DNA from: Pseudomonas sp. GM49
GTDB taxonomy: Bacteria; Pseudomonadota; Gammaproteobacteria; Pseudomonadales; Pseudomonadaceae
Direction of reading: 5' to 3'
DNA: 49,223 bases
Assembly (NCBI RefSeq): GCF_000282355.1
Contig: NZ_AKJL01000262.1
Coordinates: 1 to 49,223 of the forward strand
Below, one piece after another: positions 35,192 through 44,221 of this stretch. Each line of letters starts with the position of its first letter. Within the stretch, counting starts at the first letter, position 1. The notes under the pieces were generated by a model, which saw only the letters and a list, made by a program, of their open reading frames with translations, searched no databases and was not told where the DNA came from. The position numbers and the translations under genes are program-made.

Positions 35192-37204
35192 TTAAAGGGC
35201 ATTGATCAGAGTGCTGAAAATTTCCTGCGCAGTCTTGATGATCTGCGAAGACGCCGTGTAGTACTGCTGAAACTTGGTCAGGTTACCGGCCTCTTCATCG
35301 AGATCGACCCCCGACAGCGAGTCACGGGCGTTTCGCGCCCCGGTCAGGATGGTGTCAGTGGCCGTACCGTCCATCTGGGCCTGCTTGGTCTGGGAGCCAA
35401 CGCTTGACACCAGGCCACCATACGCCTCGGTAAAACTCACACCCGGGCTAGTGGCAGTGGCACCCACCGTTGCCTTGGTTTGCAGACCGAGCAAGGCCGA
35501 AGCATTGCGGTTGTCGGTGCTGCCGGCCGCGGTCATGGAAATGTTGAAACTGTCGCCCGAAGCCGGGCTGCCGCTGACGGTCATCCCCACGCTGAAGGTT
35601 TTGGCATTGCCACCGGCATCGGTGTAAGGCACGGCAATGTTAAGGTCGTTGTTCTGGCCTGGCACGATGTTGCCGGTACCGATGCTGTTGCCCTTGGCGT
35701 CGAACACTTCATAGGCCGTGGCGCTGGTCATGAGCATGCGAACCGGCATCGATGCCTTGACCGCCGTCTGCACTTCCAGACGCTGGACCGGATCGTATAT
35801 ATCCAGGGCAGTGTTAAGTTTCGGCTGACTGACAGCACCGGTGCCGTCATTGCCCGAGGCTTTGGAAGAGCTCAGCGGAGCGGCCGTGGCCAGGGTTTTG
35901 GCGTCGGTCATGACCGTGGCCATGTCCGCGGCGGAGCTGCGCGTCGGGGTAACTTTGAAGCTGTCGCCGGCGGTTACCGAACCTGCGTTCAGGCTCAGGC
36001 TGAAGCCATCGATGACCGGATCAGCAGCAGGAGGTGTTGCGAAAGCGAAGTTGCCCATGTCGGTGTTATCCGACAAGCGACGCACGTTGTAGCCCGTGGC
36101 CGTTATGGACACCTGATAGTCACTGGCCTGCAGCTTGCTGGCGTCCTTGATCGTGACATTCAGGTTGCCGGAGGCCGGGTTGTTGTTCGCACTGGCGATG
36201 CTGCGCTGACTGATGGCCGCCGCGCTGTTGATGTTGTTGAACAGCGCCGCGCCGAAGTTGCCGTTCTGGTCCAGGCCCTGCCCCAACTGCTTGTTGACCT
36301 GATCCGCCACAACCATGGCGATGCGACCCAGGCCATTGACCGCTGGCGTCAACACTTCAGTGCGATAGCGCAACAACCCACCCATCTGGCCGCCGCTCAT
36401 CACGCCCGTGATGTCGATCGACGAACTGCCACGATCCATGATGATCGAGGAACGGGTCGGGTCGGTCGGGTCTGCCGCCATGCGCAATTTATTGACCGTG
36501 TCGCCGACAACCAACGGCTGGCCGCTACCCAGGTAGATATCCAGCCGGCCTTCGGTTTCGGTGACCTGAGTGCCGACCAGCTCATTGAGCTGGCGAATGG
36601 TTTCGTTGCGCTGGTCCAGCAGTTCGTTGGGCGCGCCACTCGAACTGCTGACTTCACTGATTCTCTTGTTGTACGCCGCGACAGTCGATGCCAGCTTGTT
36701 GACCTGCTCGGCCATCGAGCCCAACTGATCGTTGATGTAGGTGTTCTGTTGCGTCAATTGCTGGGACATGGCGTTGAAGCGGTTGCTCAAGCCCTGGGCA
36801 TTGGTCAACAGCGCCTGGCGTGCAGCGTTGTCGTTGGAGCTGGCGGACAGCGTCTGCAACGACGAGAAGAACGACTGCAGTGTTTTGGTGATGCCGGTGC
36901 CACTGTCGGACAGCAGTTTGTCCACCTGAGTGGCCTGCCCCAGATAAGCCTGCGCATCCCCGTTGAGCGAAGTAGTGGTCTGCAACTGTGCATCGAGGTA
37001 GCTGTTGTACACCCGACGCACATCGGCCAGCGTCGTGCCGGTGCCGATGAACACATTGCCGTACTGAATAGAGCCTTTGGTGCCCTGTACAGTTTGTTGG
37101 CGCGAGTACCCGACGGTATCGACGTTGGAAATGTTATTACCGGTAGTCACCAACGAAGCGTGGCTGGCGGACAGCCCCGACATCCCGATATTGAGCAAAC
37201 TCAT
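35192..37204 (-). CDS. flgK: Hook-filament junction protein FlgK
   Basis: FlgK forms the first junction ring on the hook. The 670-residue protein has the N-terminal signature SLLNIGMSGLSASHASLVTT plus NNISNVDTVGYSRQ, helical D1 segments, a variable middle (about 330-560) and the C-terminal EEAGNLTKFQQYYTASSQII. It is 23 bases downstream of flgJ and 13 bases upstream of flgL. Confidence 0.96.
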   Translation of the reverse strand: MSLLNIGMSGLSASHASLVTTGNNISNVDTVGYSRQQTVQGTKGSIQYGNVFIGTGTTLADVRRVYNSYLDAQLQTTTSLNGDAQAYLGQATQVDKLLSDSGTGITKTLQSFFSSLQTLSASSNDNAARQALLTNAQGLSNRFNAMSQQLTQQNTYINDQLGSMAEQVNKLASTVAAYNKRISEVSSSSGAPNELLDQRNETIRQLNELVGTQVTETEGRLDIYLGSGQPLVVGDTVNKLRMAADPTDPTRSSIIMDRGSSSIDITGVMSGGQMGGLLRYRTEVLTPAVNGLGRIAMVVADQVNKQLGQGLDQNGNFGAALFNNINSAAAISQRSIASANNNPASGNLNVTIKDASKLQASDYQVSITATGYNVRRLSDNTDMGNFAFATPPAADPVIDGFSLSLNAGSVTAGDSFKVTPTRSSAADMATVMTDAKTLATAAPLSSSKASGNDGTGAVSQPKLNTALDIYDPVQRLEVQTAVKASMPVRMLMTSATAYEVFDAKGNSIGTGNIVPGQNNDLNIAVPYTDAGGNAKTFSVGMTVSGSPASGDSFNISMTAAGSTDNRNASALLGLQTKATVGATATSPGVSFTEAYGGLVSSVGSQTKQAQMDGTATDTILTGARNARDSLSGVDLDEEAGNLTKFQQYYTASSQIIKTAQEIFSTLINAL

Positions 37205-37227
37205 GGTTCAGACCTTATACCTTGTGC

Positions 37228-38514
37228 CTATAAAGGCGTGGTGGAAACGCCCGCCGCAGCGTAGTTCTGGTAACTCGTCATCTGCCTGGCTATCTGCGAA
37301 ATCTTGCTTGCGTAGTCCGGGTCGGTTGCGTAACCGGCCTTCTGCAACTCGCGTACAAACTGTTCTGGGTTATCGGCCGACTTCACGACATCTTGATAGC
37401 GATTATTGGTCTGCAGCAAAGTCACAAGGTCGTGAAAGCTGTCCTTGTAAGAGTCGTAGGAACGGAACTGCGCCGTCTCCTTGACCATCTGCCCGTTTCT
37501 GAATTCGCTGGTGATCGCCCGCGCCGAATTGCCCTGCCAACTGTTGCCGGCCTTGATGCCGAACAGGTTGTGGCTGCTGCTGCCGTCCTGCTGGCGCATG
37601 ACCGATTTGCCCCAACCGGTTTCCAGGGCTGCCTGAGCCACCAGGTAACGTGGATCGACACCAATCCGGGCCGCCGCTTCCCTGGCCATCGGCAACATGG
37701 TGTTGACGAAATCGTCGGCGGAATTGAAGGCTTTCTTCGCCGGCGCCAGAGGAATCTGCGCCATGGCGCGACCATAAATCTGCATGCCACCGCCGGCAGC
37801 CTGCTGCGCGTTCGCCAGCCAGTCGCCGTTGTACAGCGCCCCCGAGCCGGTGGTCGTCGTACGCTCTGGCAATTGCGTTTTGTTGACCATCGTAGCCGTG
37901 GTCGTCGCCGAAGGCACCAGCCCTGCCAACAACCGATCAGCCAGCTTCGGCGGCAATGCCAGGCGTCGCTGATTGATCAGCGCCATGTCATTGCGATGAC
38001 CACCCTCACCCGCCTCCTGCGGTGCATGGACCGAGCGCGAAGCCCACAACGGACGCTGGCCGTTGACCCGCGACAGCGGCCCATTGATTGCCACCGCGCC
38101 GGCCGCCACCGGCGTTTGCACGGCTGCTATCGCAGCCTCTTGCTTGGCCAGAGACGCTGCGGCGGCTTCACCCGGGGCCAGCGATTTGTTCTTCGACATC
38201 TGGCGCATCAGCACGTCTGCCAGGCCAATACCACCGCCCTCGCGGGACATGGAAACGGCCAACTGCTGGTCGTACATTTCCTGGTACTGCTTGGCCGCCG
38301 GCGTGTTCATCGGATTGTCCTGCCCTAGCGCCTCGGTGGCCGAGCGCATCGACTTGAGCATTTCCCCGAGGAACAGCGATTCGAACTCCTGCGCCACCTT
38401 GCGCAGGTTGCCGTCGCTGTTCTTGTCGCCGACCTTGAGCTGATTCAGACGATTGAGGTCCGAATAGGAGCCCGAATCGCTGCTGCTGACCAGACCGCTC
38501 TTGCGCATATCCAC
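37228..38514 (-). CDS. flgJ: Rod cap and peptidoglycan hydrolase FlgJ
   Basis: FlgJ caps the growing rod and cuts peptidoglycan for its passage. The 428-residue protein has an N-terminal rod-scaffold domain (about 25-110, KVAQEFESLFLGEMLKSMR) and a Pro/Ala/Thr-rich linker. The C-terminal glucosaminidase domain (about 265-415) has the catalytic Glu298 in AQAALETGWGKS. It is thus the two-domain form seen in gamma-proteobacteria. A second Met at 38508 is a possible start. It follows flgI by 11 bases. Confidence 0.96.
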   Translation of the reverse strand: MDMRKSGLVSSSDSGSYSDLNRLNQLKVGDKNSDGNLRKVAQEFESLFLGEMLKSMRSATEALGQDNPMNTPAAKQYQEMYDQQLAVSMSREGGGIGLADVLMRQMSKNKSLAPGEAAAASLAKQEAAIAAVQTPVAAGAVAINGPLSRVNGQRPLWASRSVHAPQEAGEGGHRNDMALINQRRLALPPKLADRLLAGLVPSATTTATMVNKTQLPERTTTTGSGALYNGDWLANAQQAAGGGMQIYGRAMAQIPLAPAKKAFNSADDFVNTMLPMAREAAARIGVDPRYLVAQAALETGWGKSVMRQQDGSSSHNLFGIKAGNSWQGNSARAITSEFRNGQMVKETAQFRSYDSYKDSFHDLVTLLQTNNRYQDVVKSADNPEQFVRELQKAGYATDPDYASKISQIARQMTSYQNYAAAGVSTTPL

Positions 38515-38525
38515 GATGGCCGTCC

Positions 38526-39641
38526 TCAGATCACGATCAGGTCGGCTTGCAGGGCGCCGGCCTGCTTCAGCGCTTCGAGGATGGCCATCAAGTCACCCGG
38601 TGCCGCGCCGACCTGGTTCACCGCTCGCACGATCTCGTCGAGGGTGGTGCCAGGGCCGAACTTGAACATCGGCTTGGCTTCCTGCTGGGCGTTGACCTTC
38701 GAACGCGGCACGACCGCAGTGGTGCCATTGGACAGCGGGCCGGGCTGACTGACGATCGGGTCTTCGGTGATGGTCACGGTCAGGCTGCCGTGGGTCACGG
38801 CGGCCGGGGAAACCTTGACGTTCTGGCCGATCACGATGGTGCCGGTACGGGAGTTGATGATGACTTTCGCCACCGCCTGGCCCGGATCGATTTCCAGGTT
38901 CTCCAGGATCGACAGGTAGTCGACCCGCTGGCTCGGATCGAGCGGCGCGGTGACGCGAATCGAACCGCCGTCGATGGCCTGGGCCACGCCAGGGCCGAGC
39001 ATGTCGTTGATCTTGTCGACGACGCGCTTGGCTGTGGTGAAGTCGGAACGGTTGAGGTTCAGCGTCAGGCTGTTGCCCTGGTTGAAACCGCTCGGTACCG
39101 CGCGCTCCACCGATGCACCACCAGGGATGCGACCGGCCGACGGAACGTTGACGGTGATCTTCGAGCCGTCTCGACCTTCGGCATCGAATCCGCCAACCAC
39201 CAGGTTGCCCTGGGCCACCGCATAGACGTTACCGTCGATACCTTTGAGTGGCGTCAGCAGCAAGGTGCCGCCGCGCAAACTCTTGGAGTTACCGATGGAG
39301 GAAACGGTGATGTCGACCTGCTGCCCCGGCTTGGCGAACGCTGGCAGATCGGCACTGATCGACACCGCCGCGACATTCTTCAACTGCACGTTGCCCGAAC
39401 CCGGCGGCACCTTGATGCCGAACTGCGAGAGCATGTTGTTGAAGGTCTGCAAGGTGAACGGGGTTTGCGTCGTCTGGTCACCGGTGCCGTTAAGCCCGAC
39501 CACCAGGCCGTAACCGATCAATTGGTTGGAGCGCACGCCGGAAATGCTGGCGATGTCCTTCAGGCGCTCGGCTTGAACGTTGAACGCTGCGGACATCAGG
39601 AACGCAGCCATCATGAGACTTCTGAAATTCAACGTAGCCAC
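38526..39641 (-). CDS. flgI: Flagellar P-ring protein FlgI
   Basis: FlgI makes the periplasmic P ring around the rod. The 371-residue precursor has a signal peptide of about 24 residues ending NVQA before [20 protein letters not shown]. The start is a GTG at 39641, directly after the flgH stop. The next ATGs would leave a signal peptide with no positive charge, so the GTG is preferred. Conserved segments include [20 protein letters not shown] and [20 protein letters not shown]. Confidence 0.95.
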   Translation of the reverse strand: MATLNFRSLMMAAFLMSAAFNVQAERLKDIASISGVRSNQLIGYGLVVGLNGTGDQTTQTPFTLQTFNNMLSQFGIKVPPGSGNVQLKNVAAVSISADLPAFAKPGQQVDITVSSIGNSKSLRGGTLLLTPLKGIDGNVYAVAQGNLVVGGFDAEGRDGSKITVNVPSAGRIPGGASVERAVPSGFNQGNSLTLNLNRSDFTTAKRVVDKINDMLGPGVAQAIDGGSIRVTAPLDPSQRVDYLSILENLEIDPGQAVAKVIINSRTGTIVIGQNVKVSPAAVTHGSLTVTITEDPIVSQPGPLSNGTTAVVPRSKVNAQQEAKPMFKFGPGTTLDEIVRAVNQVGAAPGDLMAILEALKQAGALQADLIVI

Positions 39642-40337
39642 CTAGAAAGGGAACAGCGGGCTGAGGAAGAAACGGTCGAACCAGCCTGGCTGACTCGCAT
39701 CGGCAAACGAGCCGGTGCCCGAGTAGGTGATGCGCGCATCGGCGACACGGGTCGACGACACGGTGTTGTCGGTAGAGATGTCATCGGCGCGAACGAGGCC
39801 GGCAATCCGTACCAGTTCATCGCCGGTGTTGAGGGTCATCCACTTCTCGCCGCGCACCGCGATGATGCCGTTGGGCAACACATCGGCGACGGTCACGGTG
39901 ATCGAACCGGTCAGGGTGTTGCCCTGCGCCGCCTTGCTGTCCCCCTTGGTGGCGCGGTCACCTTCGTAGCTGGCGCTCAGGCTCAGGTCGCCATCACCGA
40001 ACGGGTTGTTGGTGGTGGCGCTGGTGCCGAACAGCGAGGTCAGGCCGATGTTGGCCTTGCTGTTCTTGCCAATTTGCGAGTTGGCGTTTTTGCTGGCCTG
40101 GGTCCTTTCGTTCAGGGTGATGGTGATGATGTCACCGATCCTGAACGCCTTGCGGTCGCTGTAGAGGTTCTGTTCGAAACCGGCCTGGTAGATCGAGCCA
40201 TTGTTCGCGGCGGCTGGCAACGGCGTGCGTGGCAACACCGGAGCGTAGTAAGGGTCGTTGGGCTTGGGCGTCGCAGGCACGCAACCTGCGAGCGCGGCGA
40301 TCCCACTCAGTGCCAGAACAGATACATAGCGATTCAT
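39642..40337 (-). CDS. flgH: Flagellar L-ring lipoprotein FlgH
   Basis: FlgH forms the outer-membrane L ring. The 231-residue precursor has a lipoprotein signal with lipobox LAGC, so Cys19 is the predicted lipidated residue. Conserved sequences include [39 protein letters not shown] and the C-terminal [14 protein letters not shown]. It lies 51 bases downstream of flgG and abuts flgI. Confidence 0.96.
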   Translation of the reverse strand: MNRYVSVLALSGIAALAGCVPATPKPNDPYYAPVLPRTPLPAAANNGSIYQAGFEQNLYSDRKAFRIGDIITITLNERTQASKNANSQIGKNSKANIGLTSLFGTSATTNNPFGDGDLSLSASYEGDRATKGDSKAAQGNTLTGSITVTVADVLPNGIIAVRGEKWMTLNTGDELVRIAGLVRADDISTDNTVSSTRVADARITYSGTGSFADASQPGWFDRFFLSPLFPF

Positions 40338-40388
40338 GACCCTACCTCACGGTGTTGCAGGCAGCCTCATGGCCGCCTCATAGACTGA

Positions 40389-41174
40389 TTACAGATTCTG
40401 CGTTACGAACGAGAGCATCTGGTCGGCGGTGGAGATCACCTTGGAGTTCATCTCGTAGGCACGCTGGGTGGTGATCATGTTGACCATCTCCTCAACGGTG
40501 CTGACGTTGGACGTTTCCAGGGTGTTCTGCAGGGTGGTGCCGAAACCGTTCAGGCCCGGTGTGCCGACTTGCGGCGCGCCACTGGCGGCGGTTTCCAGGA
40601 ACAGGTTGTTGCCCACCGCCTGCAGGCCGGCCGGGTTGATGAAGTCGGCGGTTTGCAGGTTGCCGATCACCTGGGCAGCCGGGTTGCCGGCAACGGTGAT
40701 GGACACGGTGCCGTCGCGACCGACCGTGAAGGTCTGCGCGTCGTTCGGGATGACAATGGCCGGCTCCAGGGCAAAGCCGCTGGCGTTGACGATCTGGCCG
40801 TTGGAGTCCAGGTGGAACGTACCGTCGCGGGTGTAGGACGTAGTGCCGTCCGGTTGCAGGATCTGGAAGAAACCGCGACCATCGATGGCCATGTCCAGTG
40901 GCTGCTCGGTTGTTTGCAGGCTGCCGGCGGTGAAGTTTTTCTGGGTGCCGACGATGCGCACACCGGTACCCAGTTGCAGACCCGACGGCAGTTCGCTGTC
41001 CTGGGTCGACTGGGCGCCTGGCTGACGCTTGATCTGGTAGAGCAGGTCCTGGAACTCGGCGCGGTCACGTTTGAAACCCGTGGTCGACACGTTGGCCAGG
41101 TTGTTGGAAATGGTGGTCAGGTTGGTGTCCTGGGCGGACAAACCTGTTTTGGCAACCCATAGAGCCGGAAGCAT
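40389..41174 (-). CDS. flgG: Distal rod protein FlgG
   Basis: FlgG builds the distal rod that spans the periplasm. The 261-residue protein has the rod/hook N-terminal pattern (LTTISNNLANVSTTGFKRDR), the central region with DGRGFFQI and TYTRDG-like sequence (TSYTRDGTF), and the C-terminal VNMITTQRAYEMNSKVIST. It is 45 bases downstream of flgF. Confidence 0.97.
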   Translation of the reverse strand: MLPALWVAKTGLSAQDTNLTTISNNLANVSTTGFKRDRAEFQDLLYQIKRQPGAQSTQDSELPSGLQLGTGVRIVGTQKNFTAGSLQTTEQPLDMAIDGRGFFQILQPDGTTSYTRDGTFHLDSNGQIVNASGFALEPAIVIPNDAQTFTVGRDGTVSITVAGNPAAQVIGNLQTADFINPAGLQAVGNNLFLETAASGAPQVGTPGLNGFGTTLQNTLETSNVSTVEEMVNMITTQRAYEMNSKVISTADQMLSFVTQNL

Positions 41175-41219
41175 TCGATTCTCCTCGTGCGCCTGTTTTA
41201 CGGCGCGACGTTCTGGTAA

Positions 41220-41960
41220 TTAGCTGATCTGCAAGACCCGAGCCATGGCCTGGTCATCGTCTTTGGCGGTGTTCATCATCTTGATGTGCAGCTCGAACTG
41301 CTTGGACAAGGCCAGTACCGAGGTCATCTCTTCCACGGCATTGACGTTGCTCGACTCGAGGAACCCGGACACCAGCTTGACGTTGGCATCGGCCTGCGCC
41401 GGCTTGCCGTCCTTGGTGTGGATCGAACCATCCAGGCCCTTGGTCATGTTCTTGAAGTCCGGGTTGACCAGCTTGATGCGGTCGACTTCAGCCATCACCC
41501 GAGGCCCTTCGCCCATCGCGCGGATGCTGATGGTGCCGTCCTCACCGACTTCGATCTGCTGCTCGGGCGGCACGGCAATCGGCCCGCCATTGCCCATGAC
41601 CGGCATGCCGTTGCCGGCGCGCAGCACGCCCAGAGCGTCAACGTTCAGGCTGCCGGTGCGCACATAGCTTTCACCGCCGTCGGGATTCTGTACGGCAATC
41701 CAGCCGTTGCCTTGCACGGCAACGTCGAGGTCGCGACCGGTTTCCACCAGTGAGCCTGGGGAGAAATCCGTGGCCGGGCGCTCGGACATGGCAAACGCAC
41801 GCGCCGGAAAGCTGTCACCGAACACCGGCATCGAACGGGCCTGCTCCAGGTCTTTCTGGAAGCCGTTGGTGGAGATGTTCGCGAGGTTGTTGGCATGAGC
41901 CTTTTGCGCCAGTGCATTCTGGCTGGCGCCGGTCATTGCCACATAAAGGTACTTATCCAC
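41220..41960 (-). CDS. flgF: Proximal rod protein FlgF
   Basis: FlgF is a rod protein joining the proximal rod to FlgG. The 246-residue protein starts at a GTG (41960) in the context VDKYLYVAMTGASQNALAQK, with AGGACA just upstream. Further in-frame codons upstream overlay the promoter. Family features are ANNLANISTNGFQKDLEQAR, GNGWIAVQNPDGGESYVRTG and the C-terminal VLALSKQFELHIKMMNTA. It heads the flgF-to-flgL run with its own sigma-54 promoter. flgB, flgC, flgD and flgE are not upstream. Confidence 0.95.
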   Translation of the reverse strand: MDKYLYVAMTGASQNALAQKAHANNLANISTNGFQKDLEQARSMPVFGDSFPARAFAMSERPATDFSPGSLVETGRDLDVAVQGNGWIAVQNPDGGESYVRTGSLNVDALGVLRAGNGMPVMGNGGPIAVPPEQQIEVGEDGTISIRAMGEGPRVMAEVDRIKLVNPDFKNMTKGLDGSIHTKDGKPAQADANVKLVSGFLESSNVNAVEEMTSVLALSKQFELHIKMMNTAKDDDQAMARVLQIS

Positions 41961-42015
41961 ACTCTGTCCTCTGCCTGCCGGACGTTTGCCGTCCACTGCT
42001 GTACTGCTGAGCCAT

Positions 42016-42033
42016 AAGCAATTAGCAGACCAA
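42016..42033 (-). promoter_or_regulatory. Sigma-54 type promoter of flgF
   Basis: On the minus strand it reads TTGGTCTGCTAATTGCTT, with GG-N10-GC spacing and TTGCT at -12; the -24 half lacks the CAC of the full consensus. The predicted leader to the GTG start is about 46 bases. Confidence 0.75.
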
Positions 42034-42147
42034 CTTGTTTTTGGCGGCGCCAGGCCCGGCAAACAGGGGACTTTTAGGATTCAGAGGGGATTTGCGATTT
42101 GTATCAGAGACGAAAAACCGGCGGTGTCATGCCGGTGGGTGGCAAGT

Positions 42148-42259
42148 GCCGGCCTCTTGAGTGACTGATCTGTCGCCTTCGCGGGCAAGCCCGCTCCCAC
42201 AGTAGTCTGTAGCGTTCACAAAACCTGTGGGAGCGGGCTTGCCCGCGAAGAGGCCGGCA
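42148..42259. repeat. REP doublet (REPIN) between flgF and phhR
   Basis: Inverted copies with core GGGAGCGGGCTTGCCCGCG lie at 42175-42202 and 42224-42250. Pairing extends further outwards through TGCCGGCCTCTT (42148-42159) and AAGAGGCCGGCA (42248-42259). It is the same class as the doublet at 13344. Confidence 0.9.
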
Positions 42260-42278
42260 CAAACACAGCAAGCTTAAG

Positions 42279-43838
42279 TCAGGACTCGTTCTTGCCCACC
42301 TCATAGTCGCGCAATTTGTTGGCAATGGTGGTATGCGAAACCCCCAGGCGCTTGCCCAGTTGCCGACTGCTCGGATGCTCGGAATACAGCCGCTCCAGCA
42401 CGGCTTTTTCGAAACGCCCGACGATTTCGTCCAGCCCACCCTCCAGCGAAAAATCGCCAAGGGGCTGACGCACACCATAATCCGGCAGGCGAATATGCTC
42501 GGCCTTGACCGTGCCGCCGTCGCACAGGGAAACCGCCTGGAACAGCACGTTCTCCAGTTGCCGCACGTTACCCGGCCAATGGTAATGACTGAGCCGCTCC
42601 ATGGCCGCCGGAGCGAGCTTGGGCAGCGGACAGCCGATCTGCCGGCTTGCCTGATCGAGGAAGTGCTCCACCAGCGGCGTCAAGCCGTCGAGGCATTCGC
42701 GCAACGGCGGGATGTGCAGCGACAACACATTCAAGCGGTGATACAGGTCCTGGCGGAACTCGCCGCGAGCGCACAATTCGGACAGGTCGACCTGGGTCGC
42801 GCAGATCACTCGCACGTCGAGGTAGACCTCTTCATCACTGCCCACACGACGGAAGCAGCCATCCTGCAAAAAGCGCAGCAATTTCACCTGCAAGCGCGGA
42901 CTCATTTCCCCGACGCCATCGAGAAACAGCGTACCGCCCGCCGTCAATTCCAGCAGCCCGAGTTTGCCCTCGGCCCGCGCCCCTTCAAAGGCACCCGGGC
43001 CGTAACCGAACAACTCCGTCTCGGCCATGGACTCCGGCAGACCGGCGCAATTGAGCGCCATCAATGGCGACTGCCCGCGAGGACTGGCCAGATGGCAGGC
43101 CCGCGCCAACAACTCTTTGCCGGTACCGGTTTCGCCTTCTATCAACAGCGGCGCATCCAATGGCGCCATGCGCCGCGCTTCGCGCACCACCGCGGCCATG
43201 ACTTTCGAGCTCTGGAAGATGCTGTCGAAGCCACGCAACTCCTGCTTGCGCACGTTGTAGATGCGTTCGCCCACCCGGTCGGCGCGGTGCAGCGTCAGCA
43301 CCGCACCGGCCATGGCCTCGCTGTCATCATGTTCCGATTGCAGCGGAGCGATGTCAGCCAGGAACACATCGCCCTTGACCTTCACCCGCAGCCCGTTGAT
43401 CCGCGACTTGTTGGCGCGCACCAGTTCCGGCAGATCGAAATCTTCGGCGTACCGCGACAGGGGAATCCCCGGCACCTCGTCGACCCGCACCCCGAGCAAC
43501 TGCGCCGCCGCCCGGTTGGCCGCGACAATGGAACCGCCCATGTCGATCGACAGCACCGGAAACTCCAGCGCACCGAGCAGTGCATTGAGCTCCATGTGCC
43601 GACGCTCGCTGGGCATCAGCCCTACACGCTTGACGCCAAAAACCCCGGCAATCGCTTCGAATTTCGGACGCAAGGCCTGGAACTGAATGTTGATCAGGTT
43701 CGGGCAATGCAGGTAGATGGCGTTGCCATGTTCACCGCCCACCTCGCCGCGGGCCACGTTGATCCCGTACTCCACCAACAGATTGAGAATGTCGCGCAGG
43801 ATGCCGATGCGGTTCTGGCAATGGACTTTGATACGCAT
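42279..43838 (-). CDS. phhR: TyrR-family transcriptional regulator PhhR
   Basis: PhhR activates phenylalanine and tyrosine catabolic genes. The 519-residue protein has an N-terminal ACT domain (1-75, MRIKVHCQNRIGILRDILNL) and a PAS domain (about 85-190). The AAA+ domain has Walker A at 235-242 (GETGTGKE), and the C-terminal helix-turn-helix includes GKRLGVSHTTIANKLRD. The usual sigma-54 contact motif GAFTGA reads GAFEGA (282-287), in keeping with TyrR relatives that work with sigma-70. It is divergent from phhA across a 383-base gap. Confidence 0.93.
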   Translation of the reverse strand: MRIKVHCQNRIGILRDILNLLVEYGINVARGEVGGEHGNAIYLHCPNLINIQFQALRPKFEAIAGVFGVKRVGLMPSERRHMELNALLGALEFPVLSIDMGGSIVAANRAAAQLLGVRVDEVPGIPLSRYAEDFDLPELVRANKSRINGLRVKVKGDVFLADIAPLQSEHDDSEAMAGAVLTLHRADRVGERIYNVRKQELRGFDSIFQSSKVMAAVVREARRMAPLDAPLLIEGETGTGKELLARACHLASPRGQSPLMALNCAGLPESMAETELFGYGPGAFEGARAEGKLGLLELTAGGTLFLDGVGEMSPRLQVKLLRFLQDGCFRRVGSDEEVYLDVRVICATQVDLSELCARGEFRQDLYHRLNVLSLHIPPLRECLDGLTPLVEHFLDQASRQIGCPLPKLAPAAMERLSHYHWPGNVRQLENVLFQAVSLCDGGTVKAEHIRLPDYGVRQPLGDFSLEGGLDEIVGRFEKAVLERLYSEHPSSRQLGKRLGVSHTTIANKLRDYEVGKNES

Positions 43839-43865
43839 ATAAAGGCCCGAAAAAGCAGTGATTGA

Positions 43866-43960
43866 ACCTGTGGGAGCGAGCTTGCTCGCGATAGCGGTGG
43901 GTCATGCAAATTAATCTCTTCTGACACACCCTCATCGCGAGCAAGCTCGCTCCCACAAGG
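43866..43960. repeat. REP doublet (REPIN) upstream of phhR
   Basis: Inverted copies with core GGGAGCGAGCTTGCTCGCG lie at 43868-43892 and 43933-43958. They differ from the copies at 7708 and 23399 by CTTGC in place of CCTGC at the centre. Confidence 0.9.
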
Positions 43961-44082
43961 GTATTGCAGCGCCTTCGGGCATATTTTTCTGCCGAGGCAC
44001 TCAGAAAGTCGTCAAGATTATGTGACAGACAAAGCGTTTTTCATACCTGCAAATCTCAGTAGCTACGCGCCAACCACCATAA

Positions 44083-44100
44083 CGTAACGAAAACTTTACG
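44083..44100. promoter_or_regulatory. TyrR/PhhR-type box upstream of phhA
   Basis: CGTAACGAAAACTTTACG has the GTAAN-N6-NTTAC symmetry of the TGTAAA-N6-TTTACA box, with imperfect outer bases. It lies about 120 bases before the phhA start, a distance suited to activation by PhhR. Confidence 0.6.
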
Positions 44101-44221
44101 ATTATCGATGGGTTTTCCTGCCCGAGACGCCGAGCCCCTGCTGCAACGGTGCAATCCTTGGGGTATTTCTAGGTCCATAGCAGTACATAACAAGAACGAA
44201 ATTCCCTAGCAGGAGAGCAGC

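Larger units (their letters stand above)
41961..42278. other. Intergenic region between flgF and phhR (318 bases)
   Basis: This gap holds the flgF sigma-54 promoter at 42016-42033 and a large REP doublet at 42148-42259. I see no gene in it and no clear terminator for phhR apart from the REP hairpin. Confidence 0.7.
43839..44221. other. Divergent regulatory region between phhR and phhA (383 bases)
   Basis: It contains a REP doublet near phhR (43866-43960) and a TyrR-type box at 44083-44100 nearer phhA. I found no GG-N10-GC sigma-54 element on the phhA strand. No gene of useful size fits. Confidence 0.65.

Noticed and set aside
35480..40388. Two long plus-strand frames opposite flgK and opposite flgI-flgH
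   Set aside because: Both lie over conserved minus-strand genes and show typical shadow composition.
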